This document shows, in pieces, positions 16,663 to 24,924 of a stretch of 42,325 nucleotides of DNA. The stretch spans positions 1-42,325 of the forward strand of contig URCA01000031.1 of NCBI GenBank assembly GCA_900546265.1. The letters are read 5' to 3'. Positions within the stretch are counted from its first letter, which is position 1. Every line of letters starts with the position of its first letter. The DNA is from an uncultured Oscillospiraceae bacterium. Its GTDB lineage: Bacteria; Bacillota; Clostridia; Oscillospirales; Acutalibacteraceae. The translations under genes were made by a program, and so were the position numbers. The notes beneath the pieces were generated by a model. It saw only the letters and a program-made list of their open reading frames with translations. It was not told where the DNA came from and did not search any database.

Positions 16663-17496
16663 TTAAAATTCCATGGCGATAAACCCCGCCAGACTGCCGC
16701 GCTGCCCGCCGGTCACCCGGTGGGACCAGAAGACGTCGGCATGGCATTTGGTACACAAATCGGTCGCCGTAATGTGCTCCGGCCGCAGTCCGGCCTTTTC
16801 CAGAATCCGCCGGTTGACCGCCCATAAATCGATGTCAAACTTCTCCTCCGTCCGGCGGCGGACAAACCGCTCCTCCCAGAGATCCATACCGGCAAAGGCC
16901 TCGTATACCGGCGCGTCCACCTCAAAGCAGCAGGGCCCGATGGACGGGCCGATCCCCGCCAGAATATCCTGACGGCGGCAACCGTAATCCGCGCACATCC
17001 GCTCCACCGTCACCGCGCCGATCTGCGCGACCGTTCCTTTCCAGCCGGAATGGGAAGTTCCCACCACCCGCCGGACGGGATCGACGAAAAACAGCGGCAC
17101 ACAGTCGGCGTATTGGGTGCAGAGCACCACTCCCGGCTCGTCGGTCAGCAGTCCGTCCACATCCTCGTAGCCCCGATCCCGCGTAATCCCGCGCCCACAG
17201 TCGGCCGCCGTGGCGTTGTATATCGTGGTATGATGCTCCTGCGCGGAAACCACCACCCGATCGGCTAAAACCCCGACAGCGCTGCAGAAACGGTCGAAAT
17301 TCTCCCGAACGGCGCATGGATCGTCCCCACGGGTAAAACTCAGGTTCATGCTCGCGTATATCCCCTGACTCACCCCACCCAGCCGGGTGGAAAATCCGTG
17401 CCGAACAAAAGGCACCGCCTCCAGTGCCGGGAAAACCACCACCGGCACGCCGTCCCTTTCCCGAAATCGCAGCGATTCCGTCTGGGGTAAAGTCAT
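16663..17496 (-). CDS. pgeF: Peptidoglycan editing factor PgeF (YfiH/DUF152, laccase-like)
   Basis: A 277-residue protein of the YfiH family, linked to removal of wrongly incorporated residues from cell-wall precursors and to purine nucleoside phosphorolysis or oxidase activity in vitro. Metal-site motifs are present: SAQEHHT, QYADCVPLFFVD, GTSHSGWKGT and IGPSIGPCCFEV (His and Cys ligands). The start lies 1 nt after the stop codon of the upstream glycosyltransferase, so its AGGGGG ribosome-binding site is inside that gene. The placement between a glycosyltransferase and a membrane protein fits an envelope role. Confidence 0.9.
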   Translation of the reverse strand: MTLPQTESLRFRERDGVPVVVFPALEAVPFVRHGFSTRLGGVSQGIYASMNLSFTRGDDPCAVRENFDRFCSAVGVLADRVVVSAQEHHTTIYNATAADCGRGITRDRGYEDVDGLLTDEPGVVLCTQYADCVPLFFVDPVRRVVGTSHSGWKGTVAQIGAVTVERMCADYGCRRQDILAGIGPSIGPCCFEVDAPVYEAFAGMDLWEERFVRRRTEEKFDIDLWAVNRRILEKAGLRPEHITATDLCTKCHADVFWSHRVTGGQRGSLAGFIAMEF

Positions 17497-17497
17497 A

Positions 17498-18634
17498 TCA
17501 CTTGCCCCCTTTCGCGCTGTCTTGGCAGGCCTTTATCAGCTGCCCGCATACCGGCTCGATGCCGAACCGCTCCAGGATGCTAGCCCGGATCCGCTCCTGG
17601 TCGTAGCCGGCCGCCCGGTCGAGCATCTCCAGCATCGCCTGCGCCATGGCCTGGGGATCATCCACCGGCACCAGCACCCCGGTTTCCTCGGTGATAATAT
17701 CCTGCGGGCCGCCGCAGCGGGTGGCAATGGCCGGCCGGCCGCACGCGGCGCATTCGTGGAGTACGCAGGACAGCATCTCCGTGCGGGAGGAACACACAAA
17801 GCAGTCGCATCCGTTCATGAAGCCGACCACCTCATCCCGTGGGATCGCCCCGACCAGGCGACAGTTGTCCGCTATGCCCAACTGGTCAATCAGTTTCTGG
17901 AGATTGTCGTGCAGCACGCCCTTTCCGGCTATCTCGAGGCAAACCGGCCGGTCCGTCATTTTCTTGAGCAGCGCGAACGCGCGGATTAGGGTGTCGTGCC
18001 CCTTGATGGGCCGCAGCTGGCCCATGGCGCGGAAGGTGAACGTCTCTCTCGGCGCCGTTTCTTGGATAATAAACCGGCTGTCGTCCACGAAATCCGGAAT
18101 GATCCGCGTTTCCCTGTAGGGCGCCATCACCTTGTACAGTACCGAGCTGACGCAGGCGTTGACCGTCGCCGCATCCATAACGGCGTGCAGCCGGCGGACC
18201 GCCTCGCTGTCCGGCCCTTCCGTCACCACATAGGAGGAATGCTCCATGAAAAACAGGGGCAGCCCGTGCCACCTGCAGAGCGCCGCTGCCTCGTACCCCT
18301 GGAGGGAGGAACGCAGATTCACCACATCGGGCCTCCCCCACTCCTTCTCCAGGCGGCGGTACAGTTTTTCCAGCATCCGAGTCCGCTGGATGCACCGCCC
18401 CTTTTCCCAGCGGGGCGTCAGGTTGGGATGCACATAGGTATAGGTCAGCACGCCGCCGGCGTCGTCCCGGTGAATGCCGTTATGCGCGGGATGGAAATCG
18501 CCGCTGACATTCACATACAGCACAGCCATATCCACCCCTCGGGCGGCCAGCGCCTCCGCCTGCTCTTTATAAAAGGTGCCCAGCAGCGGCGCTTCAGCCG
18601 TAGGGTACCAGGAGGGAATCATCAACACTTTCAT
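17498..18634 (-). CDS. Glycosyltransferase family 4
   Basis: A 378-residue GT-B glycosyltransferase that would transfer a sugar from a nucleotide donor, probably to a cell-surface lipid or polymer. The N-terminal domain begins MKVLMIPSWYPT with a glycine-bearing loop (LLGTFYKEQAEAL). The C-terminal donor domain carries SSRTEMLSCVLHECAACGRP, in the position of the E-x7-E motif, and CGGPQDIITEETG. The start is placed at ATG 18634, with AGGGG 8 nt upstream. An upstream ATG at 18706 would add 24 residues that overlap the promoter. It is the first gene of the operon with pgeF and the CmpB protein. Donor and acceptor unknown. Confidence 0.88.
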   Translation of the reverse strand: MKVLMIPSWYPTAEAPLLGTFYKEQAEALAARGVDMAVLYVNVSGDFHPAHNGIHRDDAGGVLTYTYVHPNLTPRWEKGRCIQRTRMLEKLYRRLEKEWGRPDVVNLRSSLQGYEAAALCRWHGLPLFFMEHSSYVVTEGPDSEAVRRLHAVMDAATVNACVSSVLYKVMAPYRETRIIPDFVDDSRFIIQETAPRETFTFRAMGQLRPIKGHDTLIRAFALLKKMTDRPVCLEIAGKGVLHDNLQKLIDQLGIADNCRLVGAIPRDEVVGFMNGCDCFVCSSRTEMLSCVLHECAACGRPAIATRCGGPQDIITEETGVLVPVDDPQAMAQAMLEMLDRAAGYDQERIRASILERFGIEPVCGQLIKACQDSAKGGK

Positions 18635-18676
18635 TTCAGCAGCCCCTATCCTTCCAGCCTTGGTGAGGTACGCCTT

Positions 18677-18706
18677 ATTATACTCCATCTCCCCCGCACC
18701 TGGCAA
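18677..18706 (-). promoter_or_regulatory. Promoter of the glycosyltransferase-pgeF operon
   Basis: On the minus strand TTGCCA (18701-18706), 18 nt, TATAAT (18677-18682). It lies about 42 nt before the chosen start codon and supports that start over the longer frame. Confidence 0.75.
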
Positions 18707-18718
18707 GTAAAACGTCCC

Positions 18719-18748
18719 GCAGGCCCCGGATACTTATCCGGGGCCTGC
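18719..18748 (-). terminator. Terminator after spoVAF
   Basis: A 14-bp perfect GC-rich stem with a 2-nt loop just beyond the spoVAF stop. On the minus strand the T-run is delayed (GGGACGTTTT). Confidence 0.75.
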
Positions 18749-18755
18749 AAAATTT

Positions 18756-20168
18756 TCAGGTATTGTCTTTACTGATGGGCCGTCTCCACAGCAGACGGCG
18801 GAATGCCCTCCAGTTGAACGGAATAAGCGGATAAAGATAGCCGCTGTTGCACACAGTGGGAGTGATGGCGATAGTCAGCAGGAAGAGCCCGACCCCCGCG
18901 GCGAACCCCCACCAGTTGAACAGCGCCGTCAGTACCAGTAGCAGCATGCGGAACAGCTTAAGCGCATACCCCAGTTCAAAGCTCGGCTGTGTGAAGTTGG
19001 CAATGGCCACAAAGGCCATATACAGCAGCACCTCCGGCACAAACAGGCCGGCTTTGATGGCGAATTCGCCGAGTATCAGCGCCCCCACGACCGAAAACGC
19101 GTTGCTGAGTACCGTCGGCGTGTTCAGCGAGGCCAGCTTGACCCCATCGATGATCAGCTCGATGATCAGTAGCTGGAGCAGAATGGGGATGGAATTCGGC
19201 TCGTGTACCTGTATGAACTCCAACCATTTCGGGACGATGTCGGGATTTTTGATCAGCAGATACCAGACCGGCGTCATGAACATGGTGAACAGCGACACCA
19301 GCGCCCGCACAAACCGCAGGTACGACCCCACCAGCGGCGGAAAATAGAAGTCGTTGGTATCCTGAACAAAATCGAAAATGCTGGTGGGCAAAATCATGGC
19401 GGCGGCGGAATTGTCCACCAGCAGCAGAATCCGCCCCTCCGCGATGCTGGCCGCCGCACAGTCCGGCCGCTCGGTGTACCGCACCTTGGGAAAGGGGTTG
19501 AACCACTGCCGGCCGATTAGGCACTCGGCCAGGCTTTCCTGTGCCATGGTCAGGGTCGGGATATCAATGCTGTCAAGCTTCTTTTTCAGCTTGTCCAGCA
19601 GTTTTTTATCCACCCGATTTTCCATATAGCACAGCACGATGTCGGTCTGGGACACCGTTCCCACCTGGTGGATGTCCATCGTCAGCCGTGGATCGCGGAT
19701 GCGCCGGCGGATGAGGGCGGTGTTAAACACCAGCGTCTCGACGAACCCGTCGTGCGATCCCCGCAGAACCCGGTCACTGTCCGGTTCTTCCACCCCTCTG
19801 GCCGGATAGGTGCGGGCGTCGATCAGGATGAAGCCGTCCACCCCGTCCACCAGCAGGGCCAGCTGACCGGACAGCACCGGAACCAGCACCGCCTGCGGAT
19901 CCTGCTCGGTATCCACCTCCACATAGGTGATGAACCGGCCGGCAAACACCTCGGCGCCGGAAATATCCTTTACTTCCTCCGCCTTCAGGGACATAATATA
20001 TTCGAGGATTTTTTCCATCACTTCGTCCTTGACGAAACCGTCGATGAAAAACAACACGGCGTCCCGCCCGCCGACGAGTATCTTTCTGGCGATCACATCA
20101 AAACTTTCCTTCACGCGCAGCAGGGATTCCACGTGATCGGCGCGGCTGGAAAACGGCAGATCCGGCAT
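18756..20168 (-). CDS. spoVAF: Stage V sporulation protein AF / GerA-family membrane protein
   Basis: A 470-residue GerA-superfamily protein: a soluble N-terminal region of about 280 residues, then five or six membrane helices. It fits SpoVAF better than nutrient-receptor A subunits, with features such as LNTPTVLSNAFSVVGALILGEFA and FVPEVLLYMAFVAIANFTQPSFELGYALK. SpoVAF acts in the spore inner membrane and helps germination. In Bacillus the gene sits in the spoVA operon; here it stands alone, with no spoVA or B/C receptor subunits next to it. GAAGG lies 9 nt before the ATG. It shares an upstream motif with ypeB. A GerXA-type receptor subunit is the main alternative. Confidence 0.85.
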   Translation of the reverse strand: MPDLPFSSRADHVESLLRVKESFDVIARKILVGGRDAVLFFIDGFVKDEVMEKILEYIMSLKAEEVKDISGAEVFAGRFITYVEVDTEQDPQAVLVPVLSGQLALLVDGVDGFILIDARTYPARGVEEPDSDRVLRGSHDGFVETLVFNTALIRRRIRDPRLTMDIHQVGTVSQTDIVLCYMENRVDKKLLDKLKKKLDSIDIPTLTMAQESLAECLIGRQWFNPFPKVRYTERPDCAAASIAEGRILLLVDNSAAAMILPTSIFDFVQDTNDFYFPPLVGSYLRFVRALVSLFTMFMTPVWYLLIKNPDIVPKWLEFIQVHEPNSIPILLQLLIIELIIDGVKLASLNTPTVLSNAFSVVGALILGEFAIKAGLFVPEVLLYMAFVAIANFTQPSFELGYALKLFRMLLLVLTALFNWWGFAAGVGLFLLTIAITPTVCNSGYLYPLIPFNWRAFRRLLWRRPISKDNT

Positions 20169-20196
20169 AGATGCAGCCTTCTTTTCATAAAGTCTC

Positions 20197-20207
20197 TCTA
20201 TAGCGTT
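20197..20207 (-). promoter_or_regulatory. Promoter-like motif upstream of spoVAF
   Basis: AACGCTATAGA on the minus strand, 28 nt before the start codon, with ATCCG 13 nt upstream. The same arrangement lies upstream of ypeB. A sporulation sigma-factor element is inferred. Confidence 0.3.
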
Positions 20208-20257
20208 CCCGCCTGGCGGACGGATTATTACGTTTTGATGAAGGAAAGCCGCCAGTC

Positions 20258-20286
20258 TTGTGCCGATACGTCTTTCATGCTATACT
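20258..20286 (+). promoter_or_regulatory. Promoter of the DUF4190 gene
   Basis: TTGTGC (20258-20263), 17 nt, TATACT (20281-20286), about 50 nt before the start codon. Confidence 0.7.
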
Positions 20287-20336
20287 GAACAGGGATATTC
20301 CCGCCCTTTTCATTGAAATCAGGAGGAGGCTTTTCC

Positions 20337-20972
20337 ATGCCAGACGATTTTGATTTCCGTCCCTCCGCAGGCGGACAGGAACCCAGCTGTACGCCGCCCG
20401 CCCCTTTCTCCTCCCCCATACCGCCCATTCCGGACATTCACGCGGCGCCCGCCCTGCCGGACATGCCGGCCGCTCCCTTGCAGCCGCCGGTATCCTATCC
20501 GCCGGCCAGCTATGCGCCGCCGGTTTATCCCGCCGCGCCCCAGCCGCCGGTCAACACCCCCTATACGCAGCAGCCTTACGCGCAGCCGTACAGCCCGCCG
20601 CCGCCCGTCAACACGCCGCCCTATTCCTATTATTCGCCCCAGCAGCCGGGCTACACGCCGGTCCCTTATGCGTACCCGGCTGTTCCCCACCGGAAAAACG
20701 ACGGCCTGGCGATAGCTTCCCTGGTTCTCGGGATTCTGTCCATTCCGATTCTTCTCGCGGGTGATTCCTCCGTTTTTATGGGGATCGCGGGGCTGATCCT
20801 CGGCATCATCGCCAAATCCAAGGGCAGCGGCCACATGGCGGTGGCGGGCATTGTTCTGAGCAGCATCGGCCTGGCGCTGTTTGTCCTGATGCTGGTTCTG
20901 GCTTTCTCCGACTTCTTTATTTCTCATGAGATTTTCGACGATTCCTATCGGTTGTTTCGTTCCCTCTTATAA
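20337..20972 (+). CDS. Proline-rich DUF4190 membrane protein
   Basis: A 211-residue protein. Residues 1-115 are disordered and rich in Pro, Tyr and Gln (repeated PPV, YAQP, NTPPY). A C-terminal pair of hydrophobic segments follows, of the DUF4190 type (DGLAIASLVLGILSIP, then GIAGLILGIIAKSKGSG and a third helix). Such proteins are common in clostridia; function unknown. The start at ATG 20337 is set by a strong AGGAGGAGG 7 nt upstream. It has its own promoter and terminator. The HtrA protease in this window has a similar Pro-rich cytoplasmic tail. Confidence 0.85.
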   Translation: MPDDFDFRPSAGGQEPSCTPPAPFSSPIPPIPDIHAAPALPDMPAAPLQPPVSYPPASYAPPVYPAAPQPPVNTPYTQQPYAQPYSPPPPVNTPPYSYYSPQQPGYTPVPYAYPAVPHRKNDGLAIASLVLGILSIPILLAGDSSVFMGIAGLILGIIAKSKGSGHMAVAGIVLSSIGLALFVLMLVLAFSDFFISHEIFDDSYRLFRSLL

Positions 20973-20976
20973 ATCG

Positions 20977-21007
20977 CGGCCGCCCTTTTCAACGGGCGGC
21001 CGTTTTT
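20977..21007 (+). terminator. Terminator of the DUF4190 gene
   Basis: 9-bp stem CGGCCGCCC / GGGCGGCCG followed by TTTTT. Confidence 0.9.
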
Positions 21008-21015
21008 GTACGCTG

Positions 21016-21057
21016 TGAAAAAGCAGCCGGAAGAGGCATTGGCTCCTTCCGGCTGCT
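21016..21057 (-). terminator. Terminator of the DUF-unknown membrane protein gene
   Basis: 12-bp stem AGCAGCCGGAAG / CTTCCGGCTGCT. On the minus strand it is followed by TTTTT. Confidence 0.88.
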
Positions 21058-21073
21058 AATTATTCGATATCGA

Positions 21074-21796
21074 TCACTCAGCGCTCGTGGTGGCGGTCGC
21101 TTCCGTGCCGGTGGTGGCGTCTGTCTTCGCCGTCGCGTTTTCGTCCTCAAGCCGGCCGCCCGTGGTGATCTCATACGTCAGATTTTCCAGGGAATCGTCC
21201 GGAATCTTGACATACTTCGGGGAAATATAAAACGTGAAAGTGCCGTAGCTCTCCGGATCGAGTGCGAAATCCTCAATGGAATCCGTATAGCCGCTCGCGA
21301 TCAGCTCGCCGTCCCCATTGCTGACCTTGACTTCCAAAGACGTCAGATAATGCTTGGTATTGTAGGCGTTGGAAAGCTTGAGCACAACGGCAAAATGCTT
21401 GTCGTTGGTGTAATAGGCCCGCGTGATAATCCCTTTGATGCCTTCCGCCGACATCTCCGGCAGCGCGGTTTCCTCCGCGATGAATTCATTGGAATTCGCT
21501 GCCTTGTCCTTACCGCTCGTCGCAAATTCGATCGCCATCATAACCCCTACCGCTATCACCACAGCCCCCAGGATTCCCACCATCACCCACAGGGTGGTGT
21601 TTTTCTCGCGGGGCATGCCATGGCGATATTCCTTCCTGCTCCGCCTTCTCATCTTACGCTCGGCCTTTTCCTGCTCTTTTCTGCGCTTCTCCTGTTCCCG
21701 AAGTTCCGCCGAACTGATGGAACGGCCCAGAACCCCGTTTTCTCCGAAGGTTTCCAGGTTCTCGTCGCGTTCCTGCTCATCCCGTTTGTCGTCCAT
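21074..21796 (-). CDS. Uncharacterised single-pass membrane protein
   Basis: A 240-residue protein I do not recognise. Residues 1-80 are highly charged (EKRRKEQEKAERKMRRRSRKE) and cytoplasmic. One membrane helix follows at about 83-105 (LWVMVGILGAVVIAVGVMMAI), then an extracytoplasmic domain of about 110 residues with a likely beta-sandwich (KHFAVVLKLSNAYNTKHYLTSLEV and TFTFYISPKYVKIP). It ends in a Thr/Ala-rich tail. The start is set at ATG 21796 by AGGAGG 8 nt upstream; an in-frame ATG 63 nt earlier has no such site. It has its own promoter and terminator. Confidence 0.8.
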   Translation of the reverse strand: MDDKRDEQERDENLETFGENGVLGRSISSAELREQEKRRKEQEKAERKMRRRSRKEYRHGMPREKNTTLWVMVGILGAVVIAVGVMMAIEFATSGKDKAANSNEFIAEETALPEMSAEGIKGIITRAYYTNDKHFAVVLKLSNAYNTKHYLTSLEVKVSNGDGELIASGYTDSIEDFALDPESYGTFTFYISPKYVKIPDDSLENLTYEITTGGRLEDENATAKTDATTGTEATATTSAE

Positions 21797-21854
21797 GGTT
21801 TTTCCTCCTTGGATCCCGATTCCATATATAGCCAGCTTTCGCTGTAACCCTTTT

Positions 21855-21883
21855 ATCATACACGAAAGCCGCGGTAAAGTAAA
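21855..21883 (-). promoter_or_regulatory. Promoter of the uncharacterised membrane protein gene
   Basis: On the minus strand TTTACT (21878-21883), 17 nt, TATGAT (21855-21860), about 58 nt before the start codon. Confidence 0.55.
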
Positions 21884-21925
21884 GCGATTTCACCGAAAAT
21901 TCACGATACCATGGGCCGGCATTCG

Positions 21926-21961
21926 ACAAAAGGAGGCGGGAGGGTCTCCCCTCCCGCCTCC
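21926..21961 (-). terminator. Terminator of the 59-residue protein gene
   Basis: 13-bp stem GGAGGCGGGAGGG / CCCTCCCGCCTCC with a 4-nt loop, followed on the minus strand by TTTTGT. Confidence 0.88.
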
Positions 21962-21974
21962 AGCGAACTGCCTC

Positions 21975-22154
21975 TTAGAACATGCCCGTCACGTTGTCCA
22001 CCAGATCGCCCACGTTGCGCAGGGCTCTTCCCACGTTCTTTTTCAGGCCCTTCTTGTTGGACTTCATGTAGCTGTTGCCCATAGCCCCGGCGACACAGCC
22101 CACAGCAATGCCCATGCCGATTCCTTTCATAAAACCGGATACGCCTCTGTTCAT
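21975..22154 (-). CDS. Small glycine-rich membrane-associated protein
   Basis: A 59-residue protein. A glycine-rich hydrophobic segment (GFMKGIGMGIAVGCVAGAMG) is followed by a basic amphipathic tail (NKKGLKKNVGRALRNVGDLV). It resembles small YtxH-like proteins of clostridia; function unknown. The start at ATG 22154 is fixed by AAAGGAGG 8 nt upstream. A longer in-frame reading to 22229 would have no ribosome-binding site. Its own terminator supports a real gene. Confidence 0.8.
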   Translation of the reverse strand: MNRGVSGFMKGIGMGIAVGCVAGAMGNSYMKSNKKGLKKNVGRALRNVGDLVDNVTGMF

Positions 22155-22296
22155 TTGAATTGCCTCCTTTTCCTTATCATATTTTGCTTTCGCTTTCTTA
22201 GGATTTCCGCCCTCTGTGTTCTCAAGCAAGGGGAATGCTGGCAGTCCCCTCGTTTATTTCCACCTCTGGCAGGGAATCCCGCTGCGGAATCCACCC

Positions 22297-22325
22297 TTGT
22301 CAAAATCGGAAAAATACGATAAGAT
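22297..22325 (+). promoter_or_regulatory. Promoter of mannose-6-phosphate isomerase
   Basis: TTGTCA (22297-22302), 17 nt, TAAGAT (22320-22325), 34 nt before the ATG. Confidence 0.7.
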
Positions 22326-22359
22326 AAGTAGCGTATTTTTAAGAATCGAGGGATTGTCT

Positions 22360-23325
22360 ATGAAACCCTACCCGCTGCTGCTCAAACCGCCGATTAAAGA
22401 TTACCTGTGGGGCGGTACTCGTTTGATTACGGATTTTGGATTTGAAACAACAAGCGCCAAGGCGGCGGAAGCCTGGGTGCTGTCCTGCCATAAGGACGGG
22501 GCGTCGCTTATCGCCAACGGCGAGCTGGCCGGCCATACGCTCCCCGAGGCGCTCGACCAGTGGGGCGATGCCGCCGTGGGCGACAAGGCCGCCGCCTTTC
22601 CTTACTTTCCCATTCTTATCAAGCTCATCGACGCCCGCGATCGGCTGAGCGTCCAGGTGCACCCGGACGACGCCTATGCCATGCGGGTGGAAGGCGAGTT
22701 CGGTAAAACGGAAATGTGGTACGTGGTGGACTGCGAACCCGGCGCCGCCTTGTTATACGGCTTCAGCCGCGGTCTCACCCAGGAGGAATTCCGCCGCCGC
22801 ATTGAGACGGACACCCTCGAAGAGGTCTGCAATCGGGTGCCGGTGAAAAAAGGGGACGTGTTCTTTATCGAGGCGGGCACCCTGCACGCCATTGGCGCCG
22901 GTATCCTTATCGCCGAGGTGCAGCAGAACTCCAACACCACCTACCGGGTCTCCGATTACGGCCGCCTGGGCGCGGACGGCAAGCCCCGTCCCCTGCATGT
23001 GGATAAGGCCGTAGACGTCACCAATACCGCGCCGCCCACCCGGCCCTACGGCGCCGTGGGGGAAATCACCGCCATCCCCGGCGGTACATACCGGCCCCTG
23101 GCCTCCTGCAACCTGTTCACCTCTCAGCTTCTCTGCGTGGAGGAGGCGGTGCGCGTGGGCAGTATAGAAAGCTTTACCTCCCTGCTCTGCCTGGAGGGCG
23201 GCTGCGAGCTGACCGCCGCGGATGGCACGGCGCTGCCTTTGAAAAAGGGCGCCAGCGTGTTCCTGCCCGCCGGAATGACCGCCAAGCTGACCGGACGCGC
23301 CCAACTGCTGTGCAGCCGGGTGTAG
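22360..23325 (+). CDS. manA: Mannose-6-phosphate isomerase, class I
   Basis: Interconverts mannose 6-phosphate and fructose 6-phosphate in the cytoplasm. The 321-residue enzyme matches the short Firmicutes form. Zinc-site elements are visible: QVHPDD (Gln and His), GKTEMWYV (Glu) and GTLHAIGAG (His), followed by EVQQNSNTTYRVSDYGR with the conserved Arg. ATG 22360 lies 8 nt after GAGGG and just past a good promoter, so the longer in-frame reading starting at 22216 is rejected. It may share a transcript with trmL, which starts 20 nt after its stop. Confidence 0.93.
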   Translation: MKPYPLLLKPPIKDYLWGGTRLITDFGFETTSAKAAEAWVLSCHKDGASLIANGELAGHTLPEALDQWGDAAVGDKAAAFPYFPILIKLIDARDRLSVQVHPDDAYAMRVEGEFGKTEMWYVVDCEPGAALLYGFSRGLTQEEFRRRIETDTLEEVCNRVPVKKGDVFFIEAGTLHAIGAGILIAEVQQNSNTTYRVSDYGRLGADGKPRPLHVDKAVDVTNTAPPTRPYGAVGEITAIPGGTYRPLASCNLFTSQLLCVEEAVRVGSIESFTSLLCLEGGCELTAADGTALPLKKGASVFLPAGMTAKLTGRAQLLCSRV

Positions 23326-23345
23326 GAAAGGAAGGAAGCAACCGT

Positions 23346-23840
23346 ATGCCGCAGCTGAATATCGTGCTGGTCGAGCCCGAAATCCCGCAGAACACCGGCA
23401 ACATCAGCCGTACCTGCGCCGCCACCGGCGCCCGTCTCCATCTGGTGGAGCCCATGGGCTTTACCATTGATGACAAAAAGCTGAAACGGGCGGGCCTGGA
23501 CTACTGGCCCCTTCTGGACGTTACCTATTACAAGAACCTGGACGACTTTTTTGCCAGAAACGCCGGCCCCTTCTTTTATTTTTCCACCAAAGCCAGCCAT
23601 ATCTACAGCGACGTTGCCTATCCCGACGGCGCGTACCTGGTCTTCGGCAAGGAGACCAAGGGCCTGCCGGAAAGCCTGCTGCACGACAATCCGAACAGCT
23701 GCGTACGTCTGCCCATGATCGACAACGATGCCGCCCGCTCCCTCAACCTGTCCAATTCTGTGGCCGTGGGCGTGTATGAGGCACTGCGCCAGTGGGGCTT
23801 CCCCGGCCTGCGCACGGAAGGTCATTTGACCCAATATTAA
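23346..23840 (+). CDS. trmL: tRNA (cytidine(34)-2'-O)-methyltransferase TrmL
   Basis: A SPOUT-class methyltransferase that methylates the 2-prime-OH of the wobble base in tRNA-Leu isoacceptors using S-adenosylmethionine. The 164-residue protein has the signature LVEPEIPQNTGNISRTCAATG at the N-terminus, then LVFGKETKGLP and IPM-type C-terminal knot residues (RLPMIDNDAARSLNLSNSVAV). Length is normal. The ATG follows AAGGAAGGAAG. It lies immediately downstream of manA, with a shared bidirectional terminator after it. Confidence 0.94.
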   Translation: MPQLNIVLVEPEIPQNTGNISRTCAATGARLHLVEPMGFTIDDKKLKRAGLDYWPLLDVTYYKNLDDFFARNAGPFFYFSTKASHIYSDVAYPDGAYLVFGKETKGLPESLLHDNPNSCVRLPMIDNDAARSLNLSNSVAVGVYEALRQWGFPGLRTEGHLTQY

Positions 23841-23870
23841 AAACCGGAGGGCTGCGGCCCTCCGGTTTTT
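23839..23870. terminator. Bidirectional terminator between trmL and trpS
   Basis: 13-bp perfect stem AAAAACCGGAGGG / CCCTCCGGTTTTT with a 6-nt loop, between two converging genes. Confidence 0.93.
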
Positions 23871-23872
23871 CC

Positions 23873-24895
23873 TTATTTCAGCAGGACGAATCCCATCTTC
23901 TTTTTGGCCTTATCCAGCGTGCGGGTGGCTATCTGTGCGGCCCGTTCCGCGCCCTGCTTCATCAAGATTTCCAGCTGCGCCTTGTCCTTCATCAGCTCGG
24001 CGAACCGCTCCTGAATGGGCCGGAGCTCTTCCGCCACGGCCTCGCCCACGGCGACTTTGAAATCGCCGTAGCCCCGTCCCTCGAACTCCGCCTCGATGGC
24101 CGCCATGTCCTTGCCGGTCACCGCGCTGTAAATTTCCATCAGGTTGTTGATGCCATCCTTGCCCTCGGCGTAGTGCACCCGGGCCTCGCTGTCGGTAACG
24201 GCCCGCTTGAACTTCCGCAGGATAGTAGCGGCGTCGTCCTTAAGCGAAATAAAAGCGTTCTGGTTTTCGTCCGACTTGGACATCTTTTTGGTAGGATCCT
24301 GCAAGGAGCGCACCCGCGCGCCCGTCTTCATGATGTAGGGCTCCGGCACCGTGAACACCCCGCCGTAATGGCCGTTGAAGCGCGCGGCAATGTCCCGGGT
24401 CAGCTCCACATGCTGCTTCTGATCCGCCCCCACCGGCACGTAATCCGGCTGATACAGCAGGATGTCCGCCGCCATCAGCGCGGGGTAAGCGAACAGCCCC
24501 AGCGTCACATTATCCGCATGCTTGGCCGATTTGTCCTTGAACTGGGTCATCCGGGCCATCTCGCCGTACTGGGCGTTGCAGGACAGCAGCCAGGTCAACT
24601 CGGCATGGGCCGGCACCTGGGACTGCACGAAAATCAAGCTCTTATCCGGATCCAGGCCGATGGCCAGCAGCAGCGCAAACATCTCAGTCGTCTGGGCGCG
24701 CAGCTTGGCCGGCTCCTGACGGACCGTGATGGCGTGCAGATCCGCCACCGCGTAAGCGCAGTCGAATTCCTCCTGCATCGTCACCCAGTTGCGCAGCGCC
24801 CCGAGATAGTTGCCCAGGGTGGGCACGCCGGTGGGCTGGATGCAGCTCAGCGCCCGTTTTTTGCGCGGCGCGGTCGTTTCCATGGTATGTTCCAT
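23873..24895 (-). CDS. trpS: Tryptophanyl-tRNA synthetase
   Basis: Charges tRNA-Trp with tryptophan. The 340-residue class I synthetase has the ATP-binding HIGH-like motif in PTGVPTLGNYLGA near the N-terminus and an intact KMSKS. The short bacterial length is normal. It lies 29 nt downstream of the aminotransferase gene on the same strand and has no T-box leader of its own, so expression probably depends on the aminotransferase promoter. The ATG at 24895 follows AAAGGGG at 10-nt spacing; a second in-frame ATG four codons later is possible. Confidence 0.96.
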   Translation of the reverse strand: MEHTMETTAPRKKRALSCIQPTGVPTLGNYLGALRNWVTMQEEFDCAYAVADLHAITVRQEPAKLRAQTTEMFALLLAIGLDPDKSLIFVQSQVPAHAELTWLLSCNAQYGEMARMTQFKDKSAKHADNVTLGLFAYPALMAADILLYQPDYVPVGADQKQHVELTRDIAARFNGHYGGVFTVPEPYIMKTGARVRSLQDPTKKMSKSDENQNAFISLKDDAATILRKFKRAVTDSEARVHYAEGKDGINNLMEIYSAVTGKDMAAIEAEFEGRGYGDFKVAVGEAVAEELRPIQERFAELMKDKAQLEILMKQGAERAAQIATRTLDKAKKKMGFVLLK

Positions 24896-24924
24896 ACTTC
24901 CAAAACCCCTTTATATCTGTGGTG

